41,283 nucleotides of DNA from Candidatus Epulonipiscioides saccharophilum (GCA_002007295.1 LNZM01000035.1:1-41283); one strand, 5' to 3'. Positions 25,841-35,537 are shown, numbered from the stretch's first letter. A program made the numbers and translations. The notes: generated by a model not told the origin, from the letters alone.

Positions 25841-25900
25841 TGTCACAAAGTGACTGAAGAGGTTGAGCATTGTTACGAAGTGACTGAGAAGTTGAGAGGT
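25841..25900. repeat. Two 30-bp direct repeats, each with a small hairpin
   Basis: Units start at 25841 (TGTCACAAAGTGACTGAAGA) and 25871 (TGTTACGAAGTGACTGAGAA). Each folds into a 5-bp hairpin, GTCAC-AAA-GTGAC or GTTAC-GAA-GTGAC. They lie between tRNA-Gly and the 3' end of the GH3 gene and have no T-run. They may be an RNA-processing or weak termination site, or another example of local tandem duplication. Confidence 0.6.
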
Positions 25901-25906
25901 TAAGCC

Positions 25907-28636
25907 TTATAACTTTATAAATTCAATTTTGGTAATTTTTAAAGCTCCAGGTATATAGTCTAATTTTAAATTATAATTTCCTTGATCCATTTTTACGTTT
26001 GCTAATTTTTTGCTAAAAGTTTTTCCGTTTGTATTGCCAACATGAATTGTGGTTACTAGAAAATCATTTAAGAGTACGTTACATGCTGTTTGGCCTAAGC
26101 CTTTTGCAGTGGAAGAATATGTTACATTAATTTGGAATTTACCACTAGACTCAAAATAAAATAAATTATCCGTATTTTCTATTTCTAGAATGTTATTGAC
26201 TATTAATTTTGGAATTGGTCCAGTTTGCGCTGGAAAATGAGTATTTTCGAACAACATGTGTCCTCTTTTAAAAGCATTTGTTTTTAGTGCAAATCTACAT
26301 ATATTTATAGCTGCTCTTTGTAGTTCGGATAATTTTAAATTTCCATTATTTAAAGATTCATGAATATTATCATGATTTTCATTTAGTTCTGCGCCGTAGT
26401 TTCCGACAGTCATGTACACATCATTTTGAGCTTTAATCATGTTAGCCAAATTATTTTGTGATCCTTCACCTTTGTTTACGATGTCGTTAATACAAGTCCA
26501 CCAGTCTGTCATAACAAATCCATCATAGTTCCATTCTTTCCTTAATATAGTAGTATTTAAATCATAATTTGAAGCACAATAATAACCATTAATTTTATTA
26601 GAAGCTGTCATAACACTGTTTACTTTACCTTCTTTTATAACCATTTCAAAACCTTTTAAATATATTTCTCGTAATGCCCTTTCGGATACAACATTATTCA
26701 ATCTACGTTTATTAGTTTCTTGGCCACTGCAAGCAAAATGTTTTACTGTAGCATCAACACCACTTTTTCTGATTCCTTTAACTACGGCAGAAGCAATTTT
26801 ACCGCATAACAGAGGATCTTCAGAATAATATTCAAAGTTTCGGCCGTTTAATAAATTATGGTGAATGTTAATACCAGGCGCTAATAATAAGTCTATATTA
26901 TTTTTTATTAACTCTTTACCTTCCATAGAATAAAGCATTTCTATTAAGTTATAATCCCAAGTAGATGAAAGCTGAGTACCAATGGGAATTAATGTTGCAG
27001 CTAAACCACCTTCCATTCGGATGCCCGAGGGACCATCTGCACAACAAATAAGCGGTATACCAAATTCTCTAAGTTTTTTGGATACGCCCCCAAAAGCAGA
27101 AGCAGTACCAGGAGTAACGTTTGGATGACTAGCGCCTTCGCCACGGACTAAAATTTCTAATTCAGCTGGCGAAAACTGGGCTATAAATTTTTCCATGGAT
27201 ATTTGATTATGACCTACTTGCTTTAGCTTATAACCTTGATCACCTGTATAAGGAATTTCATTTGGAATTCTTTCTTCTATACGTTGGGCTAAATCGATTG
27301 TTTGCGTAGGAACAGTTTCATGGTCGATATGGAATCTTCCAGCAGAATCTATAACTGGCTTTATACGCTTAAAACTCATACTTGGAGCCATAGCTTCTTC
27401 TACTTGCTTTAATACGATAGTGTTATTGATTTTAAAAGAATTGACCGGACATTGATCATCTCGCACATTATTGCCGACGTGTATAAAATATTCGCCGGCT
27501 TCTAATACATAAGCGGATTTAAATCCGGATATACCGCTATCATCAAAAGAAGCAGATCTAAAAAATGGACTAAATAAAGTTAATATTTCGGATTCGCCCT
27601 GGTTTAATAAATGTGTTTTTGCAAAAGTAATCAGTTTGCGGGCCGGTTGGCCCAATTGTCCTTGAGGCGCTTCTACATAAACTTGAACTACTTCTTTACC
27701 ATTATATCTATTTCCGATATTTGTTACTAATACTTTTATTTCTATACCGTTAGATTTAGAATTAGTTATTGGGCCGATTAAATTAAAACTGAGAAGTTCT
27801 ATTTTAAATTTAGTATAAGATAATCCAAAGCCAAAAGGATATTTTACTTTATCTTTTGCAAAAGTTTCATAATATCTATATCCAACGTATATATCATCCT
27901 CATAAATAAATTCAGTACTATTTTTATCTATATGGTTAGATAGTGAACTTTCTAAAATGATAGGAATAGTATCTGGAAGTTTGCCACTTGGCGTTGCATT
28001 ACCTAATATAACATCGACTATAGCATTTCCGCCTTCCATACCGCCATGCCATGCATATACTATAGAAGAAATTTTTTTGTTTTCCCATGACATGTCCATT
28101 ATGTTAGATACGTTTAAAATTACTCCAACTTTATCAAAATGTTTGCAAACTTGTTCTATTAGATTTTTCTCTGTATCAGTTAAAAAGAAACTTCCTTTGG
28201 TATTTGTGTTGTCATTATCCTCGCCGGCTGTCCTTCCTATTACTATTATAGCTTTCTCGGATACTTGGGCCGCTTCTTTTACGCAAGAATCGGTTATTTC
28301 CATTTCTTCATAATGTGTAGATTTTACAATATTACTTGGTTGAACTGGATTTTTACTTACCCAATCTGTATATATATCGTACAAGGTTTCGTTTACTATA
28401 ACTTTGTTTCGAGATTTAAGAGAGTTTATAAAATCCGTGCTGTACATAACCGTAACCGATCCGCCAGAACCGGTACCACAATTATAATAATCTAATTGAC
28501 ATCTTCCAAATACAGCTACTGTTTCCTGCTTTTGTAAAGGCAAAAAATTGTTATCATTTTTTAATAATATAGTTCCTTGTGCGGCTACTGCTCGACTAAA
28601 TTCTGCAAATCCTTTTAATGGACCACCTGTTTTCAT
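25907..28636 (-). CDS. Domain-permuted GH3 beta-glycosidase
   Basis: A 909-aa enzyme without signal peptide, so cytoplasmic. GH3 enzymes hydrolyse beta-glucosides or related short glycans. The domain order is swapped: residues about 1-290 are the alpha/beta sandwich normally found second (AQGTILLKNDNNFLPL, IVVIGRTAGEDND), then a fibronectin III-like part (about 290-420). The (beta/alpha)8 barrel comes last (about 480-800), with GIPLICCADGPSGIR, KHFACSGQETNKRR and the nucleophile Asp (about 711) in GFVMTDWW. This order is known from Ruminococcus and Butyrivibrio beta-glucosidases. The C-terminal ~110 residues resemble a beta-sandwich carbohydrate module. GGGGGG precedes the ATG. It lies 70 nt after the phosphorylase gene and is probably co-transcribed with it. 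Confidence 0.92.
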   Translation of the reverse strand: MKTGGPLKGFAEFSRAVAAQGTILLKNDNNFLPLQKQETVAVFGRCQLDYYNCGTGSGGSVTVMYSTDFINSLKSRNKVIVNETLYDIYTDWVSKNPVQPSNIVKSTHYEEMEITDSCVKEAAQVSEKAIIVIGRTAGEDNDNTNTKGSFFLTDTEKNLIEQVCKHFDKVGVILNVSNIMDMSWENKKISSIVYAWHGGMEGGNAIVDVILGNATPSGKLPDTIPIILESSLSNHIDKNSTEFIYEDDIYVGYRYYETFAKDKVKYPFGFGLSYTKFKIELLSFNLIGPITNSKSNGIEIKVLVTNIGNRYNGKEVVQVYVEAPQGQLGQPARKLITFAKTHLLNQGESEILTLFSPFFRSASFDDSGISGFKSAYVLEAGEYFIHVGNNVRDDQCPVNSFKINNTIVLKQVEEAMAPSMSFKRIKPVIDSAGRFHIDHETVPTQTIDLAQRIEERIPNEIPYTGDQGYKLKQVGHNQISMEKFIAQFSPAELEILVRGEGASHPNVTPGTASAFGGVSKKLREFGIPLICCADGPSGIRMEGGLAATLIPIGTQLSSTWDYNLIEMLYSMEGKELIKNNIDLLLAPGINIHHNLLNGRNFEYYSEDPLLCGKIASAVVKGIRKSGVDATVKHFACSGQETNKRRLNNVVSERALREIYLKGFEMVIKEGKVNSVMTASNKINGYYCASNYDLNTTILRKEWNYDGFVMTDWWTCINDIVNKGEGSQNNLANMIKAQNDVYMTVGNYGAELNENHDNIHESLNNGNLKLSELQRAAINICRFALKTNAFKRGHMLFENTHFPAQTGPIPKLIVNNILEIENTDNLFYFESSGKFQINVTYSSTAKGLGQTACNVLLNDFLVTTIHVGNTNGKTFSKKLANVKMDQGNYNLKLDYIPGALKITKIEFIKL

Positions 28637-28706
28637 AATCGATTACCCCCCATTCTTGTTCTATATTTGAGTTAATTTTAGCTTAACTTAGTTCTGTTGT
28701 TAATTA

Positions 28707-31700
28707 TTAATTCAAAGAAATATTTACTTCGATTGTTGAGATATTGCCATTTCTAATATCTTGCGCCAACTTACCTTTTAATGCATTTTCATTAACTAAG
28801 ACTATTTCGGATGTTGTATATTTTAAGGAATAACTAGTTATTGCATATTCTTCTGGAATATAATCGGTTATATTATCGAAATGATAAATTACTTTAATAT
28901 TACCTAAGAGTGTAGTAACTATTTGTTTATTTTCATCCAATAAATATTTCGGAATAGAAGGAGATAACTTAAATATTAATTCATTATTTATTATTCTAAA
29001 AATTTTCTTGCCAAACATCATAATCTTCCACATATGGATAAATTCAATAGTTGATCCACTTAGTCTAGCTACAAAACCTCGGCCGTGAATATTTGGATTT
29101 GGGTTAGCACTACTAGCAATAAAAGAAGAGTTTTCGTAGATACTTCGGCCATATACATTAGGATCTAAAAATGGGATAGCTATATTCTGTAAGTCATTAA
29201 AAAAGTTTTTATACATACCACTTTTTAATACTTCTAACAAATATTTATATTCCATATGCATCCATATAGATTCATTTTCTAACCAACCTGGAGTAAAAGC
29301 TTTTGCTCGACCGATTTCATAAGAGGCATCCTTTAATGGAGCATTAACCTTGTACATATTAAGTTTTTTATCATATAAATCACTACTTTTAATTTTTTTA
29401 TACAGTTTATCAGAAGAGTCTCTATATTTGGATAATTTTAAATATCTAACGGGACCTTCTAAAAATAGTGGCATAGGTACAATTTGAAATTCTTGCGGTA
29501 TTATACCTTCAGCCGTCTTTTTAGAGCTCGATACTTTATAGCTAAAATAGGTAGAGCAAATTGTACTGTTATCAAATATTTTGGATTTTTCTATAGCTTT
29601 ATGAATTACTTGTAGCCAAACTTGTAAAATAGCAATTAAATCTATACTTCGTCTAAGCGCTTTATCTCCGGAAATATTATTGTAAACCTTATCCCTATAA
29701 GATTCTTTAGCAACATTTATTTCATCCCAAAATTTATAAACTTCTTTTGGTATAAATAAGGTTGTAATATTATTTTTTGTGATAGCAATTAATTGAGTAA
29801 TTAAGTCATTTAGTTCTGTGAATAATGTTATGTCTTTGTCTGGATTAACTTGTAGCCGTTTGATAGTATAGGATATATTTCTAGCTAATTCATATGTTTC
29901 GGCCATGCTAGAACCAAATATTCCAGGTAAACCATTTAAAGCGTCGTACCAGCCAGGCTTACCGCCTTCCATTTCTATACCCATGGCGAAAGGATCTAGA
30001 GTAGCATATTTTAATGTACATAAAAGTATTAGCTTTTCAATCAGCGTTGTACTAATAATTTCTCCCTTAGCGTCTTTGGCTAATTTGTCGGATGAAACCG
30101 GACAATGTTCTATAGCATTATATTGGCGTACTCCTTTAGATGTTTGTTCGTAACGTTTAATACGTGGATTTACTTTGGCCTGCACATTAGCATAGTGAAA
30201 CTTTTCTCCAAATAATAACTGTTCTTCTTGTTCGGGATAAATTTCTAAATATGTTTCCAATAAATCCAGATTATAAGTCCAGTGATCAGTCCAATATCCT
30301 TCGCCGAATTTAGTGTTCAAATTAGATGTAGCATTGTCTATGATATCGTTTAAGATTGTTTCCGCTTCAGAAATAGGTAGTCCTAAATCTTCTAGTTCCA
30401 TTAAAATTTTACCTGGCGAAAAAGGTTTTAAAAGCTTATAGGTAAACGCTCGATCCAAGTTATATTTTAAAGCAATATAATCTGATTTAGTCTTTTTTAG
30501 GCTATAAGTAACTTGTTCGATAGATAAAGGATTGTAGCCATCTAACTGTATAGCATCATAAAATAAATGAATATTCTCTGTACCTAAAAATGATGAGAAG
30601 AAGTTATCAAGCCGCCTATTTTGATTAACGTCCCTAAAATTACCATTCCCTTGGGAATAATACTCTGGTAATAGGCTGAAAAAATTATAATCACGCTCTA
30701 TATCTCCATGTTTTCTAGAATATGCATAAAAGACTTTTGAGTTACCGAGGAGAATAGGGGTACCACCACGCAGTATATTATCCATATAAGTATATTTTAT
30801 ATAATTGTCAAAATCTGAGTTTGCAGTTTGTGTAAGAACAGGATCCGTCATTTTACTAGTTAAGTTAGTAGCATCATGCTCTTTTGTTTTAAAATATTCT
30901 TTATCTAGTGTTTGGGCTAAAAATGAATTTAACCTATTTTTACTAAGCGCTTGGCCGATTACTTGATACATAGTTATAGATTGATCTGGAGCTAACTTAG
31001 TTGTAGTTCCATAAAAGCTACATGGTAACTGATTTTGGATGATTTGCTCGCTTTTTAATAACTTTTCTAAATCATGATTTTCAAATTCTATGGCGTGAGA
31101 TAAAGATGTGTCATAACCAAAAATAATATCCGGATCTACAATTGGCATAAGCTTGTTTCCATTCTCTAAACATCCAAAAGAAAAATTACCTTTAATAACT
31201 TCTGTCACTGTGGCCGAATCGTTCATGCTAGCTCTAACTTTAAAATACGGTACTTTTTTCTCAAGATCCTCAACTTGCATCCAAGCTTTCACTGTTTGAC
31301 CCATCATTTTCATACTTTCAATTCCTACGCCATATGGTATGCAGGATGGAAATCCATCTAATATTTGAAGTTCTGTCTCTTGTTGACTTTTATTAATAAT
31401 AGTAAGCTTTCTCACTAATGCTCCAATTTTTTCATTTGGAAGAGTAAAGTATGTTACAGCTATTTTTAAATCCGGCCCGTCTTCTTCTATCTGAAGCTTA
31501 TTCATGTCTATTATCATATTATGAGATATATTCGGATCCGTAAATGCTTCTGTTACGACATTGTCTTTTTTTATAAAAGTTCTAAATCCGGTACGACTAA
31601 CATTTTGATATGCTTGGTGCGCTGGGTAAAATTCCATTATAGCATGGTTTTTGTCTTGTACGCCGAAACTAACTACTCCTTGGCCTCTATTAACGTAATA

Positions 31701-31790
31701 GCACCAAAGAGGTATTCCGTGTAATCCACTAACCCCGGGTAAAAAACTAGAAAAGGTTGATTTTTTATTATAATTTTCAATAGTAAACAT
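28707..31790 (-). CDS. GH94/GH161-like glycoside phosphorylase
   Basis: A 1027-aa cytoplasmic enzyme of the clan GH-Q phosphorylases (GH94, GH149, GH161), which split beta-glucan-type oligosaccharides with phosphate. Landmarks are the N-terminal FLPGVSGLHGIPLWCYYVNR, SQGNGNFRDVNQNRR near residue 380, and EGGKPGWYDALNGLPG, whose Asp (about 616) aligns with the general acid of the GH94 barrel. It is longer than cellobiose phosphorylase (about 800 aa) and closer in size to the 1,2- or 1,3-beta-glucan phosphorylases; the linkage cannot be fixed here. AGGAGG lies 6 nt before the ATG. The -10 box (TATAAT, 31835-31840) has no good -35, which fits activation by the AraC protein encoded just upstream. 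Confidence 0.82.
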   Translation of the reverse strand: MFTIENYNKKSTFSSFLPGVSGLHGIPLWCYYVNRGQGVVSFGVQDKNHAIMEFYPAHQAYQNVSRTGFRTFIKKDNVVTEAFTDPNISHNMIIDMNKLQIEEDGPDLKIAVTYFTLPNEKIGALVRKLTIINKSQQETELQILDGFPSCIPYGVGIESMKMMGQTVKAWMQVEDLEKKVPYFKVRASMNDSATVTEVIKGNFSFGCLENGNKLMPIVDPDIIFGYDTSLSHAIEFENHDLEKLLKSEQIIQNQLPCSFYGTTTKLAPDQSITMYQVIGQALSKNRLNSFLAQTLDKEYFKTKEHDATNLTSKMTDPVLTQTANSDFDNYIKYTYMDNILRGGTPILLGNSKVFYAYSRKHGDIERDYNFFSLLPEYYSQGNGNFRDVNQNRRLDNFFSSFLGTENIHLFYDAIQLDGYNPLSIEQVTYSLKKTKSDYIALKYNLDRAFTYKLLKPFSPGKILMELEDLGLPISEAETILNDIIDNATSNLNTKFGEGYWTDHWTYNLDLLETYLEIYPEQEEQLLFGEKFHYANVQAKVNPRIKRYEQTSKGVRQYNAIEHCPVSSDKLAKDAKGEIISTTLIEKLILLCTLKYATLDPFAMGIEMEGGKPGWYDALNGLPGIFGSSMAETYELARNISYTIKRLQVNPDKDITLFTELNDLITQLIAITKNNITTLFIPKEVYKFWDEINVAKESYRDKVYNNISGDKALRRSIDLIAILQVWLQVIHKAIEKSKIFDNSTICSTYFSYKVSSSKKTAEGIIPQEFQIVPMPLFLEGPVRYLKLSKYRDSSDKLYKKIKSSDLYDKKLNMYKVNAPLKDASYEIGRAKAFTPGWLENESIWMHMEYKYLLEVLKSGMYKNFFNDLQNIAIPFLDPNVYGRSIYENSSFIASSANPNPNIHGRGFVARLSGSTIEFIHMWKIMMFGKKIFRIINNELIFKLSPSIPKYLLDENKQIVTTLLGNIKVIYHFDNITDYIPEEYAITSYSLKYTTSEIVLVNENALKGKLAQDIRNGNISTIEVNISLN

Positions 31791-31834
31791 CGTTACCTCC
31801 TATAAATTTAAAATTATTATCTAGATATAACTAT

Positions 31835-31840
31835 ATTATA
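31835..31840 (-). promoter_or_regulatory. Probable -10 box of the phosphorylase-GH3 operon
   Basis: A perfect TATAAT on the minus strand, 45 nt before the start. No TTGACA-like -35 lies 16-18 nt further upstream, a pattern of activator-dependent promoters. Inference. Confidence 0.45.
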
Positions 31841-31951
31841 AAACTATTATTAAAAATATGCTAGTTGAATTTTTTATAAAAAAGTATATATTTTTTACTA
31901 TATTTATTTTGGTGATAAAATATGTACGAGAATAAGTAAAATAATATTTAT

Positions 31952-31986
31952 CTACAGCAGAAATTTTTATGCAGTTTCTACTGTAG
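31952..31986 (-). terminator. Hairpin after the AraC gene
   Basis: CTACAG (31952-31957) pairs with CTGTAG (31981-31986), and GAAA pairs with TTTC inside. The tail on the minus strand is T/A-rich but not a clean T-run, so it may be a weak terminator or a regulator site upstream of the phosphorylase promoter. Confidence 0.5.
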
Positions 31987-31999
31987 AATTTATTTAATG

Positions 32000-32839
32000 T
32001 TAATAATTTGAAGATTTGAGTTCTATATCTCGTAATTTGGCAGGAGAAATGTGAAAATATTTTTTAAATTGGTTGGAAAAAATATATCTATCGCTGTAAC
32101 CCAATATTCCCGCTATTCTATCTATAGAATATTCATCCGTTAAAAGCAATTGTTTTGCTATTTGCATTTTTTTTTCGAAAAGATATGTTCGAAAAGTAAC
32201 ACCTGTAGCTTGTTTAAATCTAGTAGTAAATTCATAATTACTCATTTGAAGATGAGATAAAATCTCATCGACTGTTAAATATTTATACTGATATAAACTT
32301 TGCTCAATGTAATGTATGGCTTGATTTATTTTAATATCATTAGATAAGCCATGGGTCGATTGTAATACAGCTACAATATTCCAAAAAATAGATTTTAATA
32401 AATTAGAAACTATTTGATTATTAGAAGAATTATGAATATTGTGAGTTAAAGTAAAATTAACCATATTTTCGATTATAGAAGAAAAGGCAGATGTTTGTGG
32501 TAAATCTAATATATAAGGTTGGTCTCCGAATATTTTAGAATCTGGACTAGTAGTAAATCTTATAGCTACAAGAGATATAAAATTTTTAGGATTGTGGTAT
32601 GCCTTGTGAGGAATATTACCTGGGATTAAAATAATTCTTTGAGGCACAATTTCAAAATTTTGATCACCAATCTTAAAATAACCTATATAGCTCTTGCAAA
32701 ACATTAGCAAATTAGATTCTGTACACTGTGGACTGCTATTGGTAGTACAAACCTTTAGGTGATTATTTACAGCTAAGACTTTGAAATTTAAATTTGGATT
32801 ACCTGTGATAATTTTTTCAATATTATTTGCTCGAATCAT
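32000..32839 (-). CDS. AraC-family transcriptional regulator
   Basis: A 279-aa protein. The N-terminal ~150 residues form a cupin-like sensing domain (GYFKIGDQNFEIVPQRIILI, PGNIPHKAYH). The C-terminal ~100 residues are the double helix-turn-helix (YLTVDEILSHLQMSNYEFTT and SIDRIAGILGYSDRYIFSNQ). This layout is typical of activators that sense sugars. It lies upstream of the phosphorylase and GH3 genes on the same strand and divergent from the GH2 gene, so it probably controls both. The ligand is unknown. A hairpin at 31952-31986 separates it from the phosphorylase gene. Confidence 0.93.
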   Translation of the reverse strand: MIRANNIEKIITGNPNLNFKVLAVNNHLKVCTTNSSPQCTESNLLMFCKSYIGYFKIGDQNFEIVPQRIILIPGNIPHKAYHNPKNFISLVAIRFTTSPDSKIFGDQPYILDLPQTSAFSSIIENMVNFTLTHNIHNSSNNQIVSNLLKSIFWNIVAVLQSTHGLSNDIKINQAIHYIEQSLYQYKYLTVDEILSHLQMSNYEFTTRFKQATGVTFRTYLFEKKMQIAKQLLLTDEYSIDRIAGILGYSDRYIFSNQFKKYFHISPAKLRDIELKSSNY

Positions 32840-32899
32840 AATAAATTTTTCCTATCTCGATTTTAATATCATTTATACAGAACTATAGATCATTTAAAT

Positions 32900-32929
32900 T
32901 TGACTGCATGTATATTATAATATTAATAT
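32900..32929 (+). promoter_or_regulatory. Promoter of the GH2 gene
   Basis: TTGACT (32900-32905), an 18-nt spacer and TAATAT (32924-32929). It gives a leader of about 160 nt that contains two short copies of the GH2 gene start. Confidence 0.55.
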
Positions 32930-32986
32930 ATCAAATTCGGCAAGCCTCTAGCCCTATAAATTTAAAAATTATGAAAAAGATGAATA

Positions 32987-33097
32987 ATGGATAGAAATAA
33001 ATATATTCTAAAAAATAGGCGTAAATTATAATTAGGAAAAAGAAGAGTAATGAATAGAAATAAATGTGTACTAAAAAATAGGAGGATGTGATAAATA
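32987..33097 (+). repeat. 5' leader with two decayed copies of the GH2 gene start
   Basis: ATGGATAGAAATAAATATAT at 32987 and ATGAATAGAAATAAATGTGT at 33050 copy the true start ATGGATAGAAATGAATATAT at 33098. Offsets are 63 and 48 bp. The first copy encodes a 14-residue ORF (MDRNKYILKNRRKL, stop 33029-33031). The second encodes 13 residues (MNRNKCVLKNRRM, stop 33089-33091). The second copy's CTAAAAAATAGGAGG supplies the ribosome binding site of the real gene. The leader ORFs could be by-products or could affect initiation. Confidence 0.8.
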
Positions 33098-35467
33098 ATG
33101 GATAGAAATGAATATATTTTAGACAATCAAACATGGTATATGAAGCAAATGAATCCTGGACAAGGAATAGAACAGGAAATTTATGATATACCACCAGAAA
33201 GGGATATAGCATTTAGTGGATGGCATTATGCAACAATACCAGGAGATGTATATTCGGATTTACAAAGAGCGGGCGTAATAGAAGATCCATATATAGGAAG
33301 AAACATGGTAAAGCAATCTTGGGTACAGTATTACGAATGGTGGTATATTTGTAGATTTAACGTACCGAAAGATTTTAAAGAGAAGGATTTGCAATTAATT
33401 TTTGGAGGGATAGATTATAGTTGCGAAATATGGTTAAATGGGCATCATTTAGGAAAACATGAAGGTATGTATTCGCCGATAAAGTTTGATATTACTGGAC
33501 TAGTGAGAACATATTTAGATGTGGATAATGCTAGTGAGTGTTGCAATCATTTAGTTGTAAAATTAGATATACCGCCACAAACTTTGCATAACATAGCAGG
33601 GCTACACCATACATTTTCGGGCGATTATCTTCCAGGGTTTATCCCGGTTGGAATATGGCGTTCTGTAAAGATTTTAGCATATGAGAATGCGAGAATAGAC
33701 GATTTGTATGTACATCCGAGACTTACTGAAAACGGAGCCGAATTAGACATAACGGCCACGTTAGAGTTGAAAGCAGCAGCCAATGCGAATTATGATGTAG
33801 TGATAACAGTTTATGATGACGACACAAATATAGTTCATAAAAAAACAGCTAGATTTTATCCAGGGGATAATGAAATAGAAGAGATAATAAGCGTACCGGA
33901 TGCTAAGCTTTGGTGGCCATGGGATCTAGGTGATCAACCATTATATTTTGCAAAGATGGAAATATATGAAAACGGTAATTTATTAGATATTGCTTCGACC
34001 AGATTTGGAATTAGAGAAATAAAGATGGATTATAATCCAGGTTTTACGTTAGAAGAATGTGAGACTCCTTGGACTTTTGTTATAAATGGTAAACCTATAT
34101 TTTTACGATCTGGATGCTGGGGCGGACCACCATCGTTTTTATATGGTAGAAATTCTCGCAAAAAGTATGAAAATTTATTAAATTTAGCCAAGTACGGTAA
34201 TTTTAATAATCTTCGAATATTTGGATGGCATCCACCAGAAGTTGATGATTTTTATGATATATGTGACGAATTAGGGATAACAACATGGACTAATTTTCCA
34301 TTATCCTCACAAGTTTTGCGAGATGATCCAGCATATGTAAATGCGGTATTATATGAATGTGGCGAAATAGTGAAAGAGAGAAGAAATCATCCGTGCAATA
34401 TATTTTGGATGGGTGGAGAAGAAGTATTTTTTAGTGAAGCACAAGTTAGAAGTCACAATAAAAGGATGATGAAAGAAGTTGGAAGGTATATTAAGCGTTA
34501 TACAGATGTACCTTATGCGGATGCCAGTATGATGAGTTCAGCACCAGCTAGGAAATTAGGATATAAAGCGAAAGAATGTTTACATTATAATGGAGCTTAT
34601 TATGCAGCAGGCAGAACAGCTATGGAAGATTATTTTGCAAATCCGTTATTAGAGTGTGCTATAGTTCCTGAACTATGTGGAGCGGCCGTACCAAATTTAG
34701 AAAGTTTAAGAAAATTTATTCCTGAAAACGAAATATGGCCACCAGGTCCATCTTGGGGTTATTTAATGGCCAATTTAGAAATATTAAGAGCTATAAACAT
34801 GGATATTTTTGGCGATGAATGTTACGATAGCATTGAAAATTTTATTGATGCGACTCAAAAGTCTCAGGGTGAAGTATATAAATTTGCTATTGAATTTATA
34901 AGACGCAAAAAGCCACATATGAGTGGAGTAGCATTATGTCATTTTATAACTAATAGGCCATTAATGAAATGGGAGATTATAGATTATTATGGAGTGCCAA
35001 AGCAAGCTTTAGAATATGTAAAAAAGGCTTTTGCGCCGTTAACGCCGTCTATCGAATATAGTAAGCGTAGATTTATGCCAGGTGATGAATTTAAGGCTAA
35101 TGTTTGGGTATTAAATGATTTATATCAAAAGTATGAAAATATAGTTTGTAAGATCAAAATAAAATATTCAGATGGAAAAGAAGATAATTTTGAAGAAGTT
35201 ATAGATTGCATTGAAGAAAATATTAGTAAAAAATGCTTTGAGATTAGTTCTGTTGTATCTGGAGAGTTATTTGATAGATTTAACATTTTTGTGGAACTAT
35301 ATGATGGAGAAAATTTAATTGCCGCAAACGATTATTTTTTAATTGTAGACGATCAATTAGAAGCTCTAAATAGAAAGGTTGCTCTATATCAAGCTCATAG
35401 GACTAAAACATTAAAATATGGCAAAACATTGTATCGTGATTTTCCAGAAGTTTTAGAATTAGATTAA
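33098..35467 (+). CDS. GH2 beta-mannosidase-like glycosidase
   Basis: A 789-aa enzyme without signal peptide. The N-terminal sugar-binding jelly roll contains WWYICRFNVP and LNGHHLGKHEGMYSP. An immunoglobulin-like domain follows (about 200-310). The barrel carries INGKPIFLRSGCWGGPP, the acid/base Glu in IFWMGGEE (Glu441 or 442) and the probable nucleophile Glu525 in VPELCGAAVP. This layout fits beta-mannosidases and exo-beta-glucosaminidases of GH2 rather than beta-galactosidases. The acid/base motif is GGEE where most members have GNNE or GGNE, which is unusual. The GGAGG is 12 nt from the ATG, longer than normal, and overlaps a leader ORF. A terminator follows. Confidence 0.85.
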   Translation: MDRNEYILDNQTWYMKQMNPGQGIEQEIYDIPPERDIAFSGWHYATIPGDVYSDLQRAGVIEDPYIGRNMVKQSWVQYYEWWYICRFNVPKDFKEKDLQLIFGGIDYSCEIWLNGHHLGKHEGMYSPIKFDITGLVRTYLDVDNASECCNHLVVKLDIPPQTLHNIAGLHHTFSGDYLPGFIPVGIWRSVKILAYENARIDDLYVHPRLTENGAELDITATLELKAAANANYDVVITVYDDDTNIVHKKTARFYPGDNEIEEIISVPDAKLWWPWDLGDQPLYFAKMEIYENGNLLDIASTRFGIREIKMDYNPGFTLEECETPWTFVINGKPIFLRSGCWGGPPSFLYGRNSRKKYENLLNLAKYGNFNNLRIFGWHPPEVDDFYDICDELGITTWTNFPLSSQVLRDDPAYVNAVLYECGEIVKERRNHPCNIFWMGGEEVFFSEAQVRSHNKRMMKEVGRYIKRYTDVPYADASMMSSAPARKLGYKAKECLHYNGAYYAAGRTAMEDYFANPLLECAIVPELCGAAVPNLESLRKFIPENEIWPPGPSWGYLMANLEILRAINMDIFGDECYDSIENFIDATQKSQGEVYKFAIEFIRRKKPHMSGVALCHFITNRPLMKWEIIDYYGVPKQALEYVKKAFAPLTPSIEYSKRRFMPGDEFKANVWVLNDLYQKYENIVCKIKIKYSDGKEDNFEEVIDCIEENISKKCFEISSVVSGELFDRFNIFVELYDGENLIAANDYFLIVDDQLEALNRKVALYQAHRTKTLKYGKTLYRDFPEVLELD

Positions 35468-35475
35468 CCTAAACG

Positions 35476-35515
35476 GAAAAAGGCCCCTACTTATTTAAAA
35501 CAGTAGGGGTTTTTC
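35476..35515. terminator. Bidirectional terminator between GH2 and URO-D-like genes
   Basis: CCCCTAC (35484-35490) pairs with GTAGGGG (35503-35509), followed by a T-run on the plus strand and preceded by an A-run that serves the minus strand. Confidence 0.93.
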
Positions 35516-35537
35516 ATTATGGATGACCGACCGCCAA

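Noticed and set aside
25634-25903. Reading frames covering the tRNA genes on both strands
   Set aside because: They span two well-formed tRNA genes and resemble the spurious tRNA-derived proteins often seen in databases.
32931-33212. A minus-strand membrane-like frame over the GH2 leader
   Set aside because: It is the antisense of the AT-rich leader repeats and of the GH2 start; its hydrophobicity comes from base composition.
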